From positions 1,831,788 through 1,895,787 of the forward strand of contig NZ_LMGU01000001.1 of the NCBI RefSeq assembly GCF_001427525.1: DNA of 64,000 bases, read 5' to 3'. Made by a program: the position numbers and the translations under genes. Shown here in pieces: positions 10,396 through 18,346 of the stretch. The notes under the pieces are model-generated. The model had not been told where the DNA came from, searched no databases, and saw only the letters and a program-made list of their open reading frames with translations. Numbering within the stretch: position 1 is the stretch's first letter; every line of letters starts with the position of its first letter. This DNA is from Microbacterium sp. Root61 (GTDB lineage: Bacteria > Actinomycetota > Actinomycetes > Actinomycetales > Microbacteriaceae).

Positions 10396-11840
10396 GCTGC
10401 ACCTCGCAGGTACACCGTAGACGGTCGGGTGTAGAACTCGCGCGCCGCCGTGCCCTGCTCCGCAGGACCGAGCGCGCTGCCCTTGACTCCGCCGAACGGG
10501 ACGTGCGGGTCAGCGCCGGCCGTCTCGGAGTTGATGTGCAGCATCCCGACATCGAGCAGATCCACCGCGGTCAGGGCCGTCGCGATGTCGCGGGTGAACA
10601 CCGCGGCCGAGAGCCCGAACTCGCTCTGGTTGACCATTGCGAAGGCGGATGCCGCATCCTGCGCCGTACGCACCGCCAGGACGGGACCGAACAGCTCGTT
10701 CTCCCACACCTCGGATCCGCCCGCGCGACAGTCCAGGACGGTGGGCGCGACGAAGTGCCCGCCGTCGAGGTCGAGGCGGGGCGCGCGCGAGGTCACCCGA
10801 GTCGCGCCATCCTGCAGCGCTGTGTCGATCCCGGCGAGGACGGCATCACGGGACGCGGCCGAGACCAGCGGTCCGATCGCCACCTCGGGATCGAGCGGGT
10901 TCCCCACCGTCAGCGCATCGGTCGCGGTGCGCAGGCGGGCGAGGAACTCGTCCACGATCGCCGATTCGACGATGAGGCGGGAGGTGGCGGTGCACTTCTG
11001 CCCCGTGGACACGAACGCGCCCGCGATGACCTGCGCGACCGCGAGGTCGAGGTCTGCGTCGGCCAGCACGACGGCCGCGTTCTTGCCGCCCATCTCGGCT
11101 TGCACCGGAATCCCGCGCGCGGCTCCGGCGGAGGCGACGGCACGGCCCACACCGGTCGATCCGGTGAAGGTCACCGCATCGATGCCGGGATGCGCCACCA
11201 GCGCGGGACCGGCGGCGCCGTCCCCATGCAGCAGCTGGATGACGTCCGCCGGAAGTCCGGCGGCCAGCAGCGTCTCGACCAGGCGCACGGCGAGCAGCGG
11301 TACCGCCCCGGACGCCTTCCACACCACGGCGTTGCCGTGCAGCAGGGCCGGAGCGATCTTCCACGCCGGGATCGCGATGGGGAAGTTGAACGGCGTGATG
11401 ACGCCGATCGTGCCGACCGGGCGACGCACGACGAGGATGCGCTCACCGGCACGCGGCGAATGGAACACCTCACCCGCCGCACGGTCGGGCTCGTGGCCGA
11501 CGTAGTCGAGGATCTGTGCGGCACGCCGCACCTCGCCGATGCCCTCGCGGAGGGTCTTGCCCTCCTCGCGGGCCAGCTCGCTCCCGTACTCGTCGGCGCG
11601 CCCGGCCAGCAGCACGGCCGCGGCCTGCAGAACGGCACCGCGCGCGTGGGACGTGCGGGCTGCCCACTCGGACTGTCCAGCGCGAGCGGATGCCACGGCG
11701 CGGTCGACGTCGTCGGCCGTGCCGACGGTGCCCCGTGCCACGACCTCGGCCGGAGCCGCCGGATTGCGCCGCTCGAGTGGGCCGCCGTCGCCGGCGACCC
11801 ACTCCCCCGCGACGTACTGGCGGACGTTCACCTCGGGCAT
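10392..11840 (-). CDS. Aldehyde dehydrogenase (semialdehyde type, first of two)
   Basis: A 482-residue NAD(P)-dependent aldehyde dehydrogenase. Catalytic residues visible: Asn152 (TPFNFP), Glu249 (AEMGGKNA) and nucleophile Cys283 (STGQKCTATSR). The AEMGGKNAAVVLADADLD and GQKCTATSR patterns resemble 2,5-dioxovalerate (alpha-ketoglutaric semialdehyde) dehydrogenases more than plain succinate-semialdehyde enzymes; that impression is from memory. The start ATG 11840 overlaps the stop of the second dehydrogenase by one base (TGATG), so I did not use longer in-frame extensions. In this operon it should oxidise an aldehyde or semialdehyde to the acid that the next gene's CoA-transferase activates. 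Confidence 0.88.
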   Translation of the reverse strand: MPEVNVRQYVAGEWVAGDGGPLERRNPAAPAEVVARGTVGTADDVDRAVASARAGQSEWAARTSHARGAVLQAAAVLLAGRADEYGSELAREEGKTLREGIGEVRRAAQILDYVGHEPDRAAGEVFHSPRAGERILVVRRPVGTIGVITPFNFPIAIPAWKIAPALLHGNAVVWKASGAVPLLAVRLVETLLAAGLPADVIQLLHGDGAAGPALVAHPGIDAVTFTGSTGVGRAVASAGAARGIPVQAEMGGKNAAVVLADADLDLAVAQVIAGAFVSTGQKCTATSRLIVESAIVDEFLARLRTATDALTVGNPLDPEVAIGPLVSAASRDAVLAGIDTALQDGATRVTSRAPRLDLDGGHFVAPTVLDCRAGGSEVWENELFGPVLAVRTAQDAASAFAMVNQSEFGLSAAVFTRDIATALTAVDLLDVGMLHINSETAGADPHVPFGGVKGSALGPAEQGTAAREFYTRPSTVYLRGAA

Positions 11841-13291
11841 CAGTACCTCCGCAGCAGACGGATGTGGCGCTGCTGCATGAAGCCGTGCAGGCCCTCGGGG
11901 CCCAGCTCGCGCCCGAAGCCCGACATCTTCCAGCCGCCGAACGGCGCGTGCAGCTCGGTGATGTCGTTGATGTTGACGCCGATGCCGCCGGCGTCGATGC
12001 GCTCGGCGACCGCCCACGCACGATCCAGGTCGCCACCATAGACGTATGCCGCGAGGCCCGCCTCGCTGTCGTTGGCGAGCGCCGCGATCCCGTCGACGTC
12101 CAGCCCGTGCGCGAAGCGGTGCACCGCGACGACGGGACCGAAGGTCTCCTCGCGCATGACCCGCGAACCGCGGTCGACACCGTCCAGGACGGTGGGGAGG
12201 AAGAACGTCCCGCGGTCGAAGTCGGCGCCCTGCGGTCGGGCGCCACCGGTGACGACGCGCGCACCGGAGGCGACCGCATCCGCGATGTGCGCCTGTGCGG
12301 TCTCGATGACCGCTGTCGTCGTGGTGGGACCACCGGTGACCGCGGGGTCGATGCCGTGACCCTGCACGATGGCGCGTGCCTCTGCGGCCACCGCTTCGAC
12401 GAACTCATCGGCGATCGAGTCCGCGACGAGGATGCGGTTGACGGCGATGCAGATCTGACCCGCGTTGGAGAACGAGCGACGGGCCGCCGCGGCGGCAGCC
12501 GCCGCGACGTCGGCATCGGGCAGCACGATGAACGGGCTGTGACCGCCGAGCTCGAGCGAGACCCGCTTCATCGTGTCCGCCGCGGACCGCATGATCGCCT
12601 GTCCGGTGCGGGTGGACGCCGTGGCGGTGACCATGCCGATGCCCGGGTGGGACGAGATCGCGGTTCCGGCCTCGAGCGCACCCGGGAGGTCGGCCAGCAC
12701 GCCGGCCGGCAGGCCCGCGTCGTGCAGGCACTGCACCGTGAGGGCGATCGCCAGCGGCGATTCCAGCGGGGGCTTGACGATGATCGCGTTACCCGCGGCC
12801 AGTGCCGGGCCGATCTTCCAGGCGTACAGGTCGACGGGGTAGTTCCACGGCACGATCGCGCCGACGACGCCGATCGGCGCCCAGGTGACCATCGAGCGGA
12901 TGTCGGCGCGCTGGGTGGGACGCAGGCTTCCGCCGACGCGGGTGCCCTCCTCCGCGTAGTAGCGCAGCACGATCGCGCCGAACGCGATCTCCTTGCGGCT
13001 GTCGCCGAGGGGCTTGCCCTGCTCCCGGGTGAGCGCGTCGGCGATGTCGTCGATGCGCTCGTCCATCAGGTCTGCCGCGCGTCGCAGAATCGTGCCGCGG
13101 TCGGCCGCGGGCATGGACGCCCACCGGCGGGCAGCCGTCGCGGCGACCGTCACGGCGGCGTCGACGTCAGCCGCACCCGCCACCGCGGTACGTCCGACGA
13201 GATCGCCGGTGGCGGGGTCGCGCACCTCGAGGTACTCCCCGCTGAGGGGAGCGACCCAGCGGCCGTCGATGTAGAGCTCGCGCGTGATCAT
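11840..13291 (-). CDS. Aldehyde dehydrogenase (second of two)
   Basis: A 483-residue aldehyde dehydrogenase distinct from its neighbour. Catalytic residues: Asn150 (VPWNYP), Glu247 (LELGGHSP) and Cys281 (SNAGQICIAVNR). The C-terminal half has EETFGPVVAV and PFGGWKMSGFGRE. The pattern fits the succinate/glutarate-semialdehyde and hydroxy-aldehyde branch of the superfamily. Its ATG overlaps the SIS-domain gene stop by four bases and its stop overlaps the next ATG by one, so both dehydrogenases are made from one message. Two tandem dehydrogenases suggest either two aldehydes in the pathway or a dialdehyde-type substrate. Exact substrate unknown. Confidence 0.88.
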   Translation of the reverse strand: MITRELYIDGRWVAPLSGEYLEVRDPATGDLVGRTAVAGAADVDAAVTVAATAARRWASMPAADRGTILRRAADLMDERIDDIADALTREQGKPLGDSRKEIAFGAIVLRYYAEEGTRVGGSLRPTQRADIRSMVTWAPIGVVGAIVPWNYPVDLYAWKIGPALAAGNAIIVKPPLESPLAIALTVQCLHDAGLPAGVLADLPGALEAGTAISSHPGIGMVTATASTRTGQAIMRSAADTMKRVSLELGGHSPFIVLPDADVAAAAAAAARRSFSNAGQICIAVNRILVADSIADEFVEAVAAEARAIVQGHGIDPAVTGGPTTTTAVIETAQAHIADAVASGARVVTGGARPQGADFDRGTFFLPTVLDGVDRGSRVMREETFGPVVAVHRFAHGLDVDGIAALANDSEAGLAAYVYGGDLDRAWAVAERIDAGGIGVNINDITELHAPFGGWKMSGFGRELGPEGLHGFMQQRHIRLLRRY

Positions 13292-14076
13292 CGGACCACC
13301 GGTGCCGAGAACTCGCGGCTGCGGAGGCGACGCCACAGCTCGGCGTAGTTGCGGTCGTTCTGCTGGTGCGCGAGCGTCGTGCGGTTGGAGTTCGTGTTCA
13401 CCATGATCATCGGTTCGACACCGCGCGCGACCAGCTCTGCCGCCGTCGATGCGTTGATCGCGTGCGAGACGGCCACGGCGATCGAGGTGGAGGTCGGGCC
13501 GACCGGGAACTCCAGGCCGTCGATGAACTGCGAGGCGTCCTCGAGCGGGATGCCGGTGTCGATCGTGACGTCGGCGACCTCGAACAGACGCTTGCCGCTG
13601 GAGTGGCGGCTGGCGACCTGCGACGAGTGCGGCACGCTGGTCACGCCGATGACCTTGAGCCCGCGCTCCTTGAACTCCATCGCCATGTCGAGGATGACGG
13701 AGTTGATCCCCGAGTGGCTGAACAGGATGATCGAGTCACCCTCCTTCAGCTGGTGCGAGCGCAGGATGGCGCGGCCGTAGCCCTCCTGCGTGTGCAGGAA
13801 GCGGTACTGAGCCGTGCCCTGGTCGCCGAGGACGTGGTGCATCAGCGCGATCGAGGATTCCACGATCGGGCGGAAGCCGGTGACGCCACCGGTGCGGGGG
13901 AACGACTCGAGCGCGGCGAATCCGCCGTGCCCGGTGCCGAAGGTGAAGACGAGGTTGTCGCCGGCGATCGAGTCGGCGCAGATCTGTGCGGCAGCCGCGA
14001 TGCTCTCGGCCTGCGTGTCGCGCACGCGGCCGATCTTCGCGATGACGTCGTCGAGGTAGTCCTGTGCAATGGTCAT
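13288..14076 (-). CDS. SIS-domain protein (UPF0309-like sugar-phosphate-binding)
   Basis: A 262-residue protein with a sugar isomerase (SIS) domain. The nucleotide/sugar-phosphate binding turns FTFGTGHGG (residues 45-52) and ILFSHSGINS are visible, followed by the KVIGVTSVPHSS strand. There is no helix-turn-helix domain, so it is not an RpiR regulator. Members of this compact family are usually found with kinases and transporters and are thought to isomerise or bind phosphosugars; biochemical roles are mostly unknown. It lies between the nucleoside phosphorylase (24-base gap) and the aldehyde dehydrogenases (ATGA). Its substrate here may be the sugar phosphate released by the phosphorylase or kinase; this is inference. 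Confidence 0.82.
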   Translation of the reverse strand: MTIAQDYLDDVIAKIGRVRDTQAESIAAAAQICADSIAGDNLVFTFGTGHGGFAALESFPRTGGVTGFRPIVESSIALMHHVLGDQGTAQYRFLHTQEGYGRAILRSHQLKEGDSIILFSHSGINSVILDMAMEFKERGLKVIGVTSVPHSSQVASRHSSGKRLFEVADVTIDTGIPLEDASQFIDGLEFPVGPTSTSIAVAVSHAINASTAAELVARGVEPMIMVNTNSNRTTLAHQQNDRNYAELWRRLRSREFSAPVVR

Positions 14077-14100
14077 GTCATTACTCCGAGGTTGAGGGTC

Positions 14101-14847
14101 TTAAACGGTTGCGGGTGCGGCGGAGAGGGCGCGGAATCCGGCCTCGAGGAGCTGCTTCTCTGCCACGGCGCGCTCGGGGCGCGCCATCTTCTCGTTCGTG
14201 CGTCCGGCGACGCTCGCCAGGCAGAGCGAAGCGGCGGCGACGCGGAGGGCACGCGCGGCGACCAGCACCGCACTGGTCTCCATGTCGGTCGCGACGATGC
14301 CGACGCGCTCGAGCGTGGCGTAGCGGTCGTCCACGGACGTGAGCCCGACTCCGGTCTCGAACATCTCCGTGTAGAAGCCGTCGTAGCTCGCGTACAGCCC
14401 GGAGCGGGTCGGCAGACCCGCCTCGCGGACAGCGTCCTCCAGCGCACGGGTGAGGGCGAAGTCGGGGACCGCGGGGTACTCGAGGGGCAGGTACGTGCTC
14501 GAGGTGGACTCGCCGCGGACGGCGCCGTGCGCGACCACGAACTCGCCGAGCTGGGTCTCCCCCACCGTCATGACGGTGCCGAGGCGGACGAAGCGGCGGA
14601 CGCCGAGGCCGGCCAGCTCGTGGAGCACGACGGCGGCGATCGGAGCGCCCATGCCGAAGGCGCTCACGGTGATCCGCTCTCCGCGGTACGAGCCGGTGGC
14701 GGTGGTCAGCCCGCGGTCCTCGTTGAGGACCTCCGCGTCGTCGAGGATCTCGGCGGCGAGCAGTACTCGACCCCGATCACCGACGAGTACGGCGGACTCG
14801 CCGACCTGATCGGCTCGGCAGCCCAGGTACCAGGCGCGTTCTGACAT
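14101..14847 (-). CDS. Nucleoside phosphorylase (PNP/uridine phosphorylase family)
   Basis: A 248-residue member of the PNP_UDP_1 family. It shows GDRGRV at residues 23-28 (phosphate loop), GMGAPIAAVVLHEL from residue 65, RFVRLGT at 85-91, and the ribose-binding DMETS at 188-192, where the Met-Glu pair contacts the sugar. It would cleave a nucleoside with phosphate to give a free base and (deoxy)ribose-1-phosphate. The start ATG overlaps the PfkB kinase stop by one base. Placed after a BMP-type nucleoside importer, it supports uptake and phosphorolysis of a nucleoside or nucleoside-like N-glycoside. Base preference cannot be read from the motifs. Confidence 0.88.
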   Translation of the reverse strand: MSERAWYLGCRADQVGESAVLVGDRGRVLLAAEILDDAEVLNEDRGLTTATGSYRGERITVSAFGMGAPIAAVVLHELAGLGVRRFVRLGTVMTVGETQLGEFVVAHGAVRGESTSSTYLPLEYPAVPDFALTRALEDAVREAGLPTRSGLYASYDGFYTEMFETGVGLTSVDDRYATLERVGIVATDMETSAVLVAARALRVAAASLCLASVAGRTNEKMARPERAVAEKQLLEAGFRALSAAPATV

Positions 14848-15764
14848 CAGTGGTTCTCCTTTTGTGTTGCTTGAGTTGCGGCGGAGTCGGCTGTGCGGCT
14901 CCGCAGAAGTGCTCCGACGGCGTGCGTCGAACGGGCGATGAGGGCGGTGATCTCGCTGTCGCTCAGCTGCGACGGCGCAGCGCCCTGCGCGATGAGGCCG
15001 ACGAGCGTGCCGATGAAGGTGTCGCCGGCACCGGTCGTGTCGACATCGCGCACGCGCTCCACGGCGACGGCGCCGGCGCGCGACGCATCTCCGGCGAGGT
15101 GCCAGGACACGCCGTCGGCGCCCTGCGTCTCCACGACCAGGGCGTCGGGGCGCAGCGTCGATGCGCGATCGGCGCCGAGCACGTAATCGCGCTCGCCGCG
15201 GCTGAAGCTGACGAGATCGGCGCGTTGGAGCATCCGTCGCATCAACTCCGGCGTGTAGACGTCGTCATCGTGCTTGACCGCCCACGCGAGGCGGGCGCCC
15301 GACGGGATGCTGTCCAGCACGGCCGTCGTCAGCGCGCGTGGCGCGACGGTCATGATGACCCAGTCGCTGGCGGTGAGAGCCGACGCCTGTCCGTCGGTCA
15401 GTGTGTCCGGGTAGCAGTCGCCCGGGTCGAAGAGGCAGATCGTTCCGCCGCTCGCGATCTCGATCATGGTCGAGGAGGGCGTACGGCTGCCGTGCACGGC
15501 CACACCGTCGACGCCGGTTCCGGTCTCGACGAGCGCGGCACTCCAGGCGTGCCCGCCCTCGTCGTCGCCGACCCAGCTGACGGCCATGACCGGGGCGTCG
15601 CTGGCGGCGACGGCGCGGGCGATGTGGGCCACCCCGCCGATGCCGGATGCGGCACCCTGCGAGCGACGTCGCACGATGCTCGTGGCGTCGACTCCGCGGA
15701 ATTCGTGGATCTCGACGCTGTCGTCAAGGCTCGCGTAGCCGACGACCGAGACGCTGCCGGTCAC
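14847..15764 (-). CDS. PfkB-family carbohydrate/nucleoside kinase
   Basis: A 305-residue ribokinase-fold kinase starting at GTG 15764, which overlaps the upstream cysteine-hydrolase stop by four bases (GTGA). The C-terminal PfkB signature DTTGAGDTFIG contains the anion hole and catalytic aspartate; the N-terminal GGVAHIARA segment corresponds to the substrate-side GGxxxN region but lacks the usual asparagine. A longer in-frame extension overlaps the upstream gene and looks non-coding. In this operon it should phosphorylate the free or partly processed sugar, or a nucleoside itself. The adjacent phosphorylase and SIS protein favour a ribose-like substrate. Confidence 0.87.
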   Translation of the reverse strand: MTGSVSVVGYASLDDSVEIHEFRGVDATSIVRRRSQGAASGIGGVAHIARAVAASDAPVMAVSWVGDDEGGHAWSAALVETGTGVDGVAVHGSRTPSSTMIEIASGGTICLFDPGDCYPDTLTDGQASALTASDWVIMTVAPRALTTAVLDSIPSGARLAWAVKHDDDVYTPELMRRMLQRADLVSFSRGERDYVLGADRASTLRPDALVVETQGADGVSWHLAGDASRAGAVAVERVRDVDTTGAGDTFIGTLVGLIAQGAAPSQLSDSEITALIARSTHAVGALLRSRTADSAATQATQKENH

Positions 15765-16330
15765 AGGGCGTCCTTGGCGTCCGCGAACGAGGGGACGCGG
15801 CCGAAGTAGCGCTCGATGTCCTCGAGGCTCGCCTCGGCCAGGTGCGGCCGGTTGGAGTTGGTGGTCTCGCGCGGAACCCACACGTCGAACCCGCCGGCGA
15901 ACGCATCCTGCACCGTGGCGCGGATGCAGACGTTGGTTTTGACCCCGACCACGATCAGGCGCTGCACGCCCTGCTCGCGCAGGAGCAGGTCGAGGTCGGT
16001 CGCGTAGAACGCCGAGTAGCGGCGCTTGCCGACTTCGACCTCACGACCGGTGGGCAGCGGCTCGAATCCGGGCATGTACGCGGCATCCGTGTCACCGATC
16101 TGGTGGTGACGCGGGAGCTTGCGGAACTCGAAGTCATCCAGACCCGGGTAGTGCCGCTCGACGGCGTGCACCACCAGCGACTCCCGCTCGCGCGCGGTCG
16201 CCAGCAGCTCGGCGATCGGGCCGAGAACGGCGGGCGCCTCGGGGTAGAAGTTGGCCTCGGCCGGGTCGAAGAACGACGCGATGACGTCGACGAGGACGAG
16301 GGCCGTCGAGGGGGAGGAAGAAGTAGACAT
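15761..16330 (-). CDS. Isochorismatase-family cysteine hydrolase
   Basis: A 189-residue hydrolase with the family triad Asp15 (LVDVIASFF), Lys102 (VGKRRYSAF) and Cys135 (KTNVCIRATVQDA). Relatives are nicotinamidase, N-carbamoylsarcosine amidase, ureidoacrylate hydrolase and biuret hydrolase, so the expected reaction is hydrolysis of a C-N amide or carbamoyl bond. It begins one base after the stop of the second permease gene and overlaps the kinase gene (GTGA). An amidase next to a nucleoside importer and phosphorylase raises the possibility that the imported compound carries an amide, for example a nicotinamide- or carbamoyl-type base. That is a hypothesis. Confidence 0.86.
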   Translation of the reverse strand: MSTSSSPSTALVLVDVIASFFDPAEANFYPEAPAVLGPIAELLATARERESLVVHAVERHYPGLDDFEFRKLPRHHQIGDTDAAYMPGFEPLPTGREVEVGKRRYSAFYATDLDLLLREQGVQRLIVVGVKTNVCIRATVQDAFAGGFDVWVPRETTNSNRPHLAEASLEDIERYFGRVPSFADAKDAL

Positions 16331-16331
16331 G

Positions 16332-17234
16332 TCAGCTCACAGTTCGTGCGCCGCGTCGGTACTGACGGATGCCGGTGATGGCGATCACGACGACGACGGC
16401 GAAGTAGGGAAGGGTCGAAATGAGGTCGGCGGACGCCCCGCCGGTGGTCTGCAGCCGGATCTGCAGCGCGTCGAAGAAGCCGAACAGCACACAGGCCAGG
16501 GCCGTGGGCAGCGGCCGGGAGCGGCCGAAGTAGAACGCGGCTAGCGCCACGTATCCACGCCCGGCAGTCATGTTCTCGTTGAACAGCCCCACGGTGCCAA
16601 GGCTGAGCGCGACGCCGCCGAGCGCGGCCATCGCCCCGGCGAAGGTGCCGGCCAGATCGCGGATGCCGAGCGGTCGCAGTCCCAGCGACGTGCTGGCCGC
16701 CTCACCGGAGCCGCTCGCGCGGAGCCGCAGTCCGAGTCGGGTGTTGGCGAGGGACCACGCGAGCAGAGGCACGAGGATGATACACAGCCAGAACAGCGGG
16801 TCCTTGCCGGAGAACATCGCCCCGAGGACGGGGACATCCGCGATCAGGGGGATCTCGATCTTCGGCAGACGTTCGAGTCCGGCCGGCTGGAGGGTTCCTG
16901 AGGTGCCGAAGGTCGCGCGCAGCAGGTAGCCGATGACGCCGAACGCGACGATGTTGAATCCGAGGCCCACGATGATCTCGTTGGCTTTCAGCCGCGTGAT
17001 GAGCACGCTCATCAGCGCGCCGGAGGCGGCTCCGGCGAGCAGACCGGCGAGTGCACCGAGTGCCCAGTTGCTGCTCGCGCCGCTGACCACGGCGCCCACC
17101 AGGGCGCCGACGATCATGTGCGCTTCGAGACCGATGTTGACGACACCGGCGCGGCGATGGATCGCGCCGCCGAGCGCGGCGAGCACCAGCGGCACCGAGA
17201 GGACAAGGGTGGATGCGATGAGCGCGTCGATCAC
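16332..17234 (-). CDS. BMP-type (nucleoside) ABC transporter permease, second
   Basis: A 300-residue permease with about nine or ten hydrophobic segments, of the BPD_transp_2 family. It includes the characteristic RRAGVVNIGLEAHMIVGAL stretch near the N-terminus, seen in nucleoside and simple-sugar permeases. It starts at GTG 17234, overlapping the first permease stop by four bases; an open extension further upstream is in another gene. With the preceding permease it forms the heterodimeric channel for the BMP lipoprotein's ligand. Ligand class is inferred from the binding protein. Confidence 0.9.
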   Translation of the reverse strand: MIDALIASTLVLSVPLVLAALGGAIHRRAGVVNIGLEAHMIVGALVGAVVSGASSNWALGALAGLLAGAASGALMSVLITRLKANEIIVGLGFNIVAFGVIGYLLRATFGTSGTLQPAGLERLPKIEIPLIADVPVLGAMFSGKDPLFWLCIILVPLLAWSLANTRLGLRLRASGSGEAASTSLGLRPLGIRDLAGTFAGAMAALGGVALSLGTVGLFNENMTAGRGYVALAAFYFGRSRPLPTALACVLFGFFDALQIRLQTTGGASADLISTLPYFAVVVVIAITGIRQYRRGARTVS

Positions 17235-18346
17235 GAGCGACCCTCCTCTGAGTTGGTGCGGCGCCCGCGCAGCCAGCGGGGAACCCCGATGGCGACGACC
17301 GCAAAGATCATCACGGTGCCTTCCAAGATGTCGATGAGCTGCACGGGCAGGTCGATGAACAACTGCACCGTGGCTCCTGCGGCATTCAGCGCGCCGAACA
17401 GGATGGAGGCGATCAGGATGCCGACCGGGTTGAACCGGGCCAGCAGCGCGATGGCGATGCCGGTGAACCCGAAGCCGGCGGAGAAGCCTTCGGAGTAGCG
17501 GTGCACCAGACCCAGCGCGTGTGCGCCGCCGCCGATGCCGCCGATGACACCTGCGCCGATGATGGCGGTGATGATGACGGTGCGCACCCGCAGGCCCTGG
17601 GCGAGCGAGAAGCGCGGCGCCGCACCGACCGCACGGAACTCGAAGCCGAGGCTCGAGCGATTCATCCAGACGGCGTAGACCACCAGCAGCACGAGCGCGA
17701 TCACCAGACCCCAGCTCATCTGACCCGGAGGGGCCAGGGCGGGGAGCTCGGCGGACTCGGCCACATACGCGGTGCTCGAGTTCGCCTGACCCGGGGCCAG
17801 GAAGAACGCCTGGACCGCCCACCCGGCGACACCGGCCGCGATGAAGTTGAACATCAGAGTCGTCACGACTTCGTCGACGCCCCAGAAGGCGCGCAGCAGC
17901 GCGGGTACGGCCGCGACGGCACCACCGACGACGAGCGCGCCGAGGATGGGGAGCAGGGCGCCGACGCCCGGAGGGAATCCGGCCATCTGCGTCCCGATCA
18001 CCGCGGCCGTCAGACCGCCTGCGACGAAACTGCCCTCGACGCCGACGGTGAAGACGCCGGCACGGTACGCGAAGGCGGCCGCGATCGCGGTGAAGAGGAT
18101 GGGAGTGGTCGCCGCCAGTGTGGCGTTGATGCGACTCGGGGTGCCGAACGCCTCGGTGACCAGTAGCCCGTAGACCTCGAGCGGGTTGTTCCCGGTGAGC
18201 AGGAGCACGATCGCACCGACGCCGAGCGCGATCGCGATCGGAACGACGGCGCGCCAGACGACGCGGATGATCGAGTCGAGGATGCTGCGGGAATCGCGCG
18301 GCGCGGTGTCCGGCTGCACGGGGGCTTCATGGGTCGTGGCGCTCAT
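17231..18346 (-). CDS. BMP-type (nucleoside) ABC transporter permease, first
   Basis: A 371-residue permease of the BPD_transp_2 family. It has a cytoplasmic N-terminal tail of about 30 residues, about nine hydrophobic segments, the AYRAGVFTVGVEGSFVAGGL motif shared by nucleoside-type permeases, and a long central loop. Start and stop overlap the ATPase and second permease genes by four bases. The basic C-terminal tail (RWLRGRRTNSEEGRS) is cytoplasmic. It forms the transmembrane pore with the following permease. Confidence 0.9.
   Translation of the reverse strand: MSATTHEAPVQPDTAPRDSRSILDSIIRVVWRAVVPIAIALGVGAIVLLLTGNNPLEVYGLLVTEAFGTPSRINATLAATTPILFTAIAAAFAYRAGVFTVGVEGSFVAGGLTAAVIGTQMAGFPPGVGALLPILGALVVGGAVAAVPALLRAFWGVDEVVTTLMFNFIAAGVAGWAVQAFFLAPGQANSSTAYVAESAELPALAPPGQMSWGLVIALVLLVVYAVWMNRSSLGFEFRAVGAAPRFSLAQGLRVRTVIITAIIGAGVIGGIGGGAHALGLVHRYSEGFSAGFGFTGIAIALLARFNPVGILIASILFGALNAAGATVQLFIDLPVQLIDILEGTVMIFAVVAIGVPRWLRGRRTNSEEGRS

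Noticed and set aside
13366..14844. Plus-strand 492-codon frame opposite the SIS and phosphorylase genes
   Set aside because: Antisense shadow of two well-supported genes.
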